DNA of 60,133 nucleotides, taken from assembly GCA_018241745.1 (NCBI GenBank), contig JAFEDG010000003.1, positions 1 through 60,133 on the forward strand. Reading direction: 5' to 3'. Of this stretch, positions 57,583 to 60,133 are shown piece after piece; position 1 is the first letter of the stretch; each line of letters opens with the position of its first letter. The DNA comes from Pseudomonadota bacterium. Its GTDB lineage: Bacteria; Pseudomonadota; Gammaproteobacteria; Burkholderiales; Casimicrobiaceae. A program made the translations under genes and the position numbers. Under the pieces are notes generated by a model. The model searched no databases. It worked only from the letters and a program-made list of their open reading frames with translations, and was not told the origin of the DNA.

Positions 57583-58667
57583 CGGGGCCCCGCGGAGCGC
57601 GCCCGCGCGGCCGCCTGCGGGTCGAGCGCCACGCGCTCACCCACGGCGAGGCCGGACAGCACCTCGACGCGCGCGCCGCTCGCAGGCCCGGTACGGACCT
57701 GCCGCAGGCGGGCGGTGCCGTCGTCGCCGACGACATAGACAGCCGTCAACTCCGTGCGCCGCACGATCGCGCTGGCCGGCACGTAGATCCGGTTGTCCTG
57801 CGACGGCGCGAGCGCGCCCAGGCTTACGCGCGCGAACATGCCGGGACGCACGGCCGCGAGGCCGGGCGGCAGGTCGAGCCGCAGCTCCTGCGTGTGCGTC
57901 GACGCGTCGACGGCGGGCAGCAGCTGCGCGGCGATCGGCACGACGGGTGCATCGACGACGTCCGGCAGCTCGACGCGCGCGCCGTCGAAGCGCCCCTGCG
58001 TCGCCGCCACGGCCTGCGGCAGCGCGACGCTGACACGCATCGCCGCCGGGTCGTAGAGCGTGACGAGCGGGCGCCCCGGCAGCGCCATGTCGCCCAGCAC
58101 CACGGGAACGTCGGACACCACGCCGGCGTACGGCGCCCGCACCGCGTAGAAGCCGGACTCGGTGCGCGCGACGCTGGCGGTCGCAACCTGCGCCGCGGCT
58201 TGCGCGGACGCCGCGCGGTACTGCTCTTCCGCCTTGTCCAGCGCTGCCTGGCTGATGTAGCGCACCTCGAACAGCTTCTTCTGGCGCTCGTAATCGCGGC
58301 GCGCGGCCTCGGCGGTCGCCTCTGCGGCGCGCAGTTGGGCGTCGCTGGCCGCGGCGGCATGATCCGCCGAACGCGAATCGAGGCGCACGAGGAGCTGGCC
58401 GGCCTTGACCGAATCGCCGGCCCGCACGTCCAGCCCGACGACAGCCCCCGATACCTGGGCCGCGATGACGGTCTGGCGCACGGCCTGCACGACACCGTCG
58501 TACGCCGGACCGGCGACGGCCGGCCCGGCGGTCACGACGGCCGTCGCCAGCGGTGCGCCGGCGGCGGCGGCACCCTGCGCGACGAAGGCCAGCACGGCAG
58601 CAACGCGCGCGAGCACGCGCGGTCCGGCGTGGACGGGTGCCGGGAACAGTGGACGAAGGGCGGTCAT
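57579..58667 (-). CDS. RND periplasmic adaptor protein (membrane fusion protein)
   Basis: A 362-residue adaptor linking the RND pump to an outer-membrane channel. It has a Sec signal (about 1-36), a lipoyl-like half (VVGLDVRAGDSVKAGQLLVRLD), a helical hairpin (about 105-165, with RRDYERQKKLFEVRYISQAALDKAEEQ) and the second lipoyl/beta-barrel part (GFYAVRAPYAGVVSDVPVVLGD). The ATG at 58667 coincides with the predicted transcription start of the operon promoter, so the message is likely leaderless; no ribosome-binding site is visible. It is the first gene of MFP-RND-DUF2892 and is divergent from the ArsR regulator. Confidence 0.9.
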   Translation of the reverse strand: MTALRPLFPAPVHAGPRVLARVAAVLAFVAQGAAAAGAPLATAVVTAGPAVAGPAYDGVVQAVRQTVIAAQVSGAVVGLDVRAGDSVKAGQLLVRLDSRSADHAAAASDAQLRAAEATAEAARRDYERQKKLFEVRYISQAALDKAEEQYRAASAQAAAQVATASVARTESGFYAVRAPYAGVVSDVPVVLGDMALPGRPLVTLYDPAAMRVSVALPQAVAATQGRFDGARVELPDVVDAPVVPIAAQLLPAVDASTHTQELRLDLPPGLAAVRPGMFARVSLGALAPSQDNRIYVPASAIVRRTELTAVYVVGDDGTARLRQVRTGPASGARVEVLSGLAVGERVALDPQAAARARSAGPR

Positions 58668-58673
58668 GCGCGT

Positions 58674-58702
58674 ATTATTTAGCTTGTTAGCTAAATAGTC
58701 AA
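58674..58702 (-). promoter_or_regulatory. Efflux-operon promoter with ArsR-type operator in its spacer
   Basis: On the minus strand TTGACT (58697-58702) and AATAAT (58674-58679) are 17 bases apart. The spacer is almost entirely filled by the inverted repeat TATTTAGCT-TGTT-AGCTAAATA (58676-58697), nine-base perfect arms around a four-base centre, which is typical of ArsR/SmtB operators. A protein bound here would block RNA polymerase directly. The adaptor ATG (58667) falls at the expected transcription start. Confidence 0.8.
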
Positions 58703-58806
58703 GCATGCAACTCAATCGGAAGCGACAGGCGGCCGCGCCCGGCACCTCGTCTATCATGCGCACCCATGTCGACGCGACTGCCCGCCCCTGCCGCCGGCGG
58801 CCCTGC

Positions 58807-59172
58807 ATGAAGGGCATGCCGCCGGAAGCGCTCGCCGAAGTGGCAGCCTATTTCCAGGTGCTGTCCGAGCCCACGCGGCTTGCGATCCTCAACCTGCTGC
58901 GCAACGGCGAACGCAACGTCGGCGACATCGCGCGCGCATGCGGCTACACGGCCGCCAACATCTCGCGCCACCTCGCGTTGCTGACGCGCCACGGGCTCGT
59001 CGCGCGCGAAGGACGCGGCACGGCCGTCTACTACCGGATTGCCGATCCGTCGGTCTATGCGCTGTGCGACCTCGTGTGCAGCAACATCGGGCGCACGCTC
59101 GGCGACACCGCGAAGAAGCGGCGTGCGTTCGAGCAGGCCGCCACCGCGCGCGCCACGCCGCGCAAGCGCTGA
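58807..59172 (+). CDS. ArsR/SmtB-family repressor
   Basis: A 121-residue winged-helix regulator. The helix-turn-helix is [43 protein letters not shown], in the ArsR form with recognition helix NISRHLALL. Three cysteines (Cys45 in the turn before the recognition helix; Cys87 and Cys91 near the C-terminal helix) could form a metal site or a thiol switch, as in BigR/SqrR-type members that respond to sulfide or oxidants. It lacks the classic ELCVCDL arsenic site. The ATG at 58807 gives a compact, conserved protein; upstream ATGs at 58756 and 58705 are in frame but add Arg-rich sequence. It is divergent from the efflux operon and the shared operator probably controls both. Confidence 0.9.
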   Translation: MKGMPPEALAEVAAYFQVLSEPTRLAILNLLRNGERNVGDIARACGYTAANISRHLALLTRHGLVAREGRGTAVYYRIADPSVYALCDLVCSNIGRTLGDTAKKRRAFEQAATARATPRKR

Positions 59173-59174
59173 CG

Positions 59175-60133
59175 ATGGGCGCGACGGGCGGGAACCCGGT
59201 GGCGCTGGACGGCCACACGCCGATGATGCGCCAGTACCTGGCCGTCAAGCAGGCGCACCCCGACAAGCTCGTCTTCTACCGGATGGGCGATTTCTACGAG
59301 CTGTTCTACGCTGATGCCGAGCGCGCGGCGCAGATGCTCGACATCACGCTGACGTCGCGCGGGCAGTCGGCGGGCGCGCCGATCCCGATGGCCGGCGTGC
59401 CGCACCACGCGATCGAGCCCCACCTCGCGCGACTCGTCAAGAGCGGCGAGTCCGCCGTCATCGTCGAGCAGTTCGGCGACCCGGCGACGAGCAAGGGACC
59501 GGTCGAGCGCCGCGTGTCGCGGATCGTGACGCCCGGCACGCTGACCGATGCCAACCTGCTCGACGCGACGCGCGACAGCCTGCTGGTGGCCCAGTTCGCG
59601 CAAGGCAAGCGCGTCGGCACCGCGTGGCTCAACCTCGCTTCCGGACGCTTCGCGCTGGCGGAGACGCCCGCCGGCGAGGCCGCGTCGCTGCTCGGGCGCC
59701 TCGACGTCGCCGAGCTGCTGCTGGCGGACGACGACGCCCTCGCCGCGCCGCCGCGCGTCGTATCGAAGCGACTGCCCGCATGGCAGTTCGATCCGGCGGC
59801 CGCGACGCGCACCCTCGCGCGCCACTTCGGCACGCAGGACCTGGACGGCTTCGGCGCGGCCGACGTGCCGCTCGCGGTAGCTGCGGCCGGCGCGCTGTTC
59901 GGCTACGCGGCGGCCACGCAGCAGGCTGCGCTCGCCCACGTCCGCGCGCTGGACGTCGTCGCGCAGGACACCTACATCGCGCTCGATGCGGCGACGCGGC
60001 GCAACCTCGAGATCGTCGCGACGCTGGACGGCGACAAGGGCCCGACGCTCCACGCGCTGCTCGACGGCACCGTCACGGCGGCCGGGAGCCGGTTGCTCCG
60101 GCACTGGCTCACGCAACCGCACCGCGACGCGGC
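59175..60133 (+). CDS. mutS: DNA mismatch repair protein MutS (N-terminal part)
   Basis: The gene starts at ATG 59175, two bases after the ArsR stop, and runs off the right edge of the window. It gives the first 319 residues. The N-terminal mismatch-binding domain is clear: [35 protein letters not shown] contains the GDFYELF motif whose Phe and Glu probe the mismatch. It is followed by ASRGQ-type and [19 protein letters not shown] sequences and [18 protein letters not shown] of the connector. The window ends in domain III. The ATPase domain lies outside. Confidence 0.96.
   Translation, partial: MGATGGNPVALDGHTPMMRQYLAVKQAHPDKLVFYRMGDFYELFYADAERAAQMLDITLTSRGQSAGAPIPMAGVPHHAIEPHLARLVKSGESAVIVEQFGDPATSKGPVERRVSRIVTPGTLTDANLLDATRDSLLVAQFAQGKRVGTAWLNLASGRFALAETPAGEAASLLGRLDVAELLLADDDALAAPPRVVSKRLPAWQFDPAAATRTLARHFGTQDLDGFGAADVPLAVAAAGALFGYAAATQQAALAHVRALDVVAQDTYIALDAATRRNLEIVATLDGDKGPTLHALLDGTVTAAGSRLLRHWLTQPHRDA

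Overview
The window is about 60 kb of very GC-rich chromosome. It is densely packed, with codon bias strongly towards G/C in third positions and many 1-4 nt stop/start overlaps. Housekeeping genes and local orders (pmbA divergent from yjgA, pepA-holC-...-valS, lptF-lptG, rplU-rpmA, a polyprenyl diphosphate synthase, typA, mutS) point to a betaproteobacterium, most likely Burkholderiales. I see no insertion sequence, prophage, CRISPR array or rRNA. There is one tRNA, tRNA-Pro(CGG). The assignment to Burkholderiales is inference from gene content only.

Layout. 1-10 kb: the tail of a TRAP-transporter binding protein, a PilZ-like protein coupled to pmbA, yjgA-mog, an FMN-dependent glutamate-synthase-like protein, mtfA-rmuC, a DUF2891 protein and a HAD phosphatase. 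10.3-14 kb: a perfect hairpin repeat, then typA and rhlE, divergent from a shared promoter region; rhlE has a long structured leader. 14-20.5 kb: a complete gsiABCD-type glutathione/peptide importer, with rlmM coupled to its end. 20.5-25.5 kb: a branched-chain-amino-acid-type ABC importer (livF, a livM-livG fusion, livH and a Tat-exported binding protein). 25.5-30.7 kb: an unusual regulatory module divergent from the importer, made of an XRE/ImmA-type regulator with an embedded histidine-kinase-like helical hairpin, an orphan receiver, a small membrane protein and a transporter-like (SLC5-STAC) histidine kinase. 30.7-41 kb: valS, a proline-rich protein, holC, pepA, lptFG, rpmA, rplU, ispB and tRNA-Pro. 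41-45 kb: a ferric-iron-type ABC importer (binding protein, two-domain permease, ATPase). 45-51.5 kb: an MscS-like channel, hutU, hutH and an NDH-2 dehydrogenase. 51.5-54.1 kb: a bufferin-type RiPP operon (DUF2282 precursor, MNIO/DUF692 enzyme, DUF2063 partner, DoxX). 54.1-59.2 kb: an ArsR-controlled MFP-RND-DUF2892 efflux operon whose operator lies inside the promoter spacer. 59.2 kb to the end: the start of mutS.

How the parts fit. The window carries four separate uptake systems (TRAP, Gsi, Liv, Fbp-like) beside envelope assembly genes (lptFG, ispB). It also carries two probable metal or thiol stress modules, the bufferin operon and the ArsR-RND operon. The most unusual region is 25.6-30.7 kb. 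The kinase has a transporter-like sensor, the receiver has no output domain, and the neighbouring DNA-binding regulator contains a segment matching the kinase's own phospho-acceptor hairpin in 20 of 58 positions without gaps. This suggests that signalling passes through the receiver to a DNA-binding protein with its own receiver-docking (and possibly phospho-accepting) domain.
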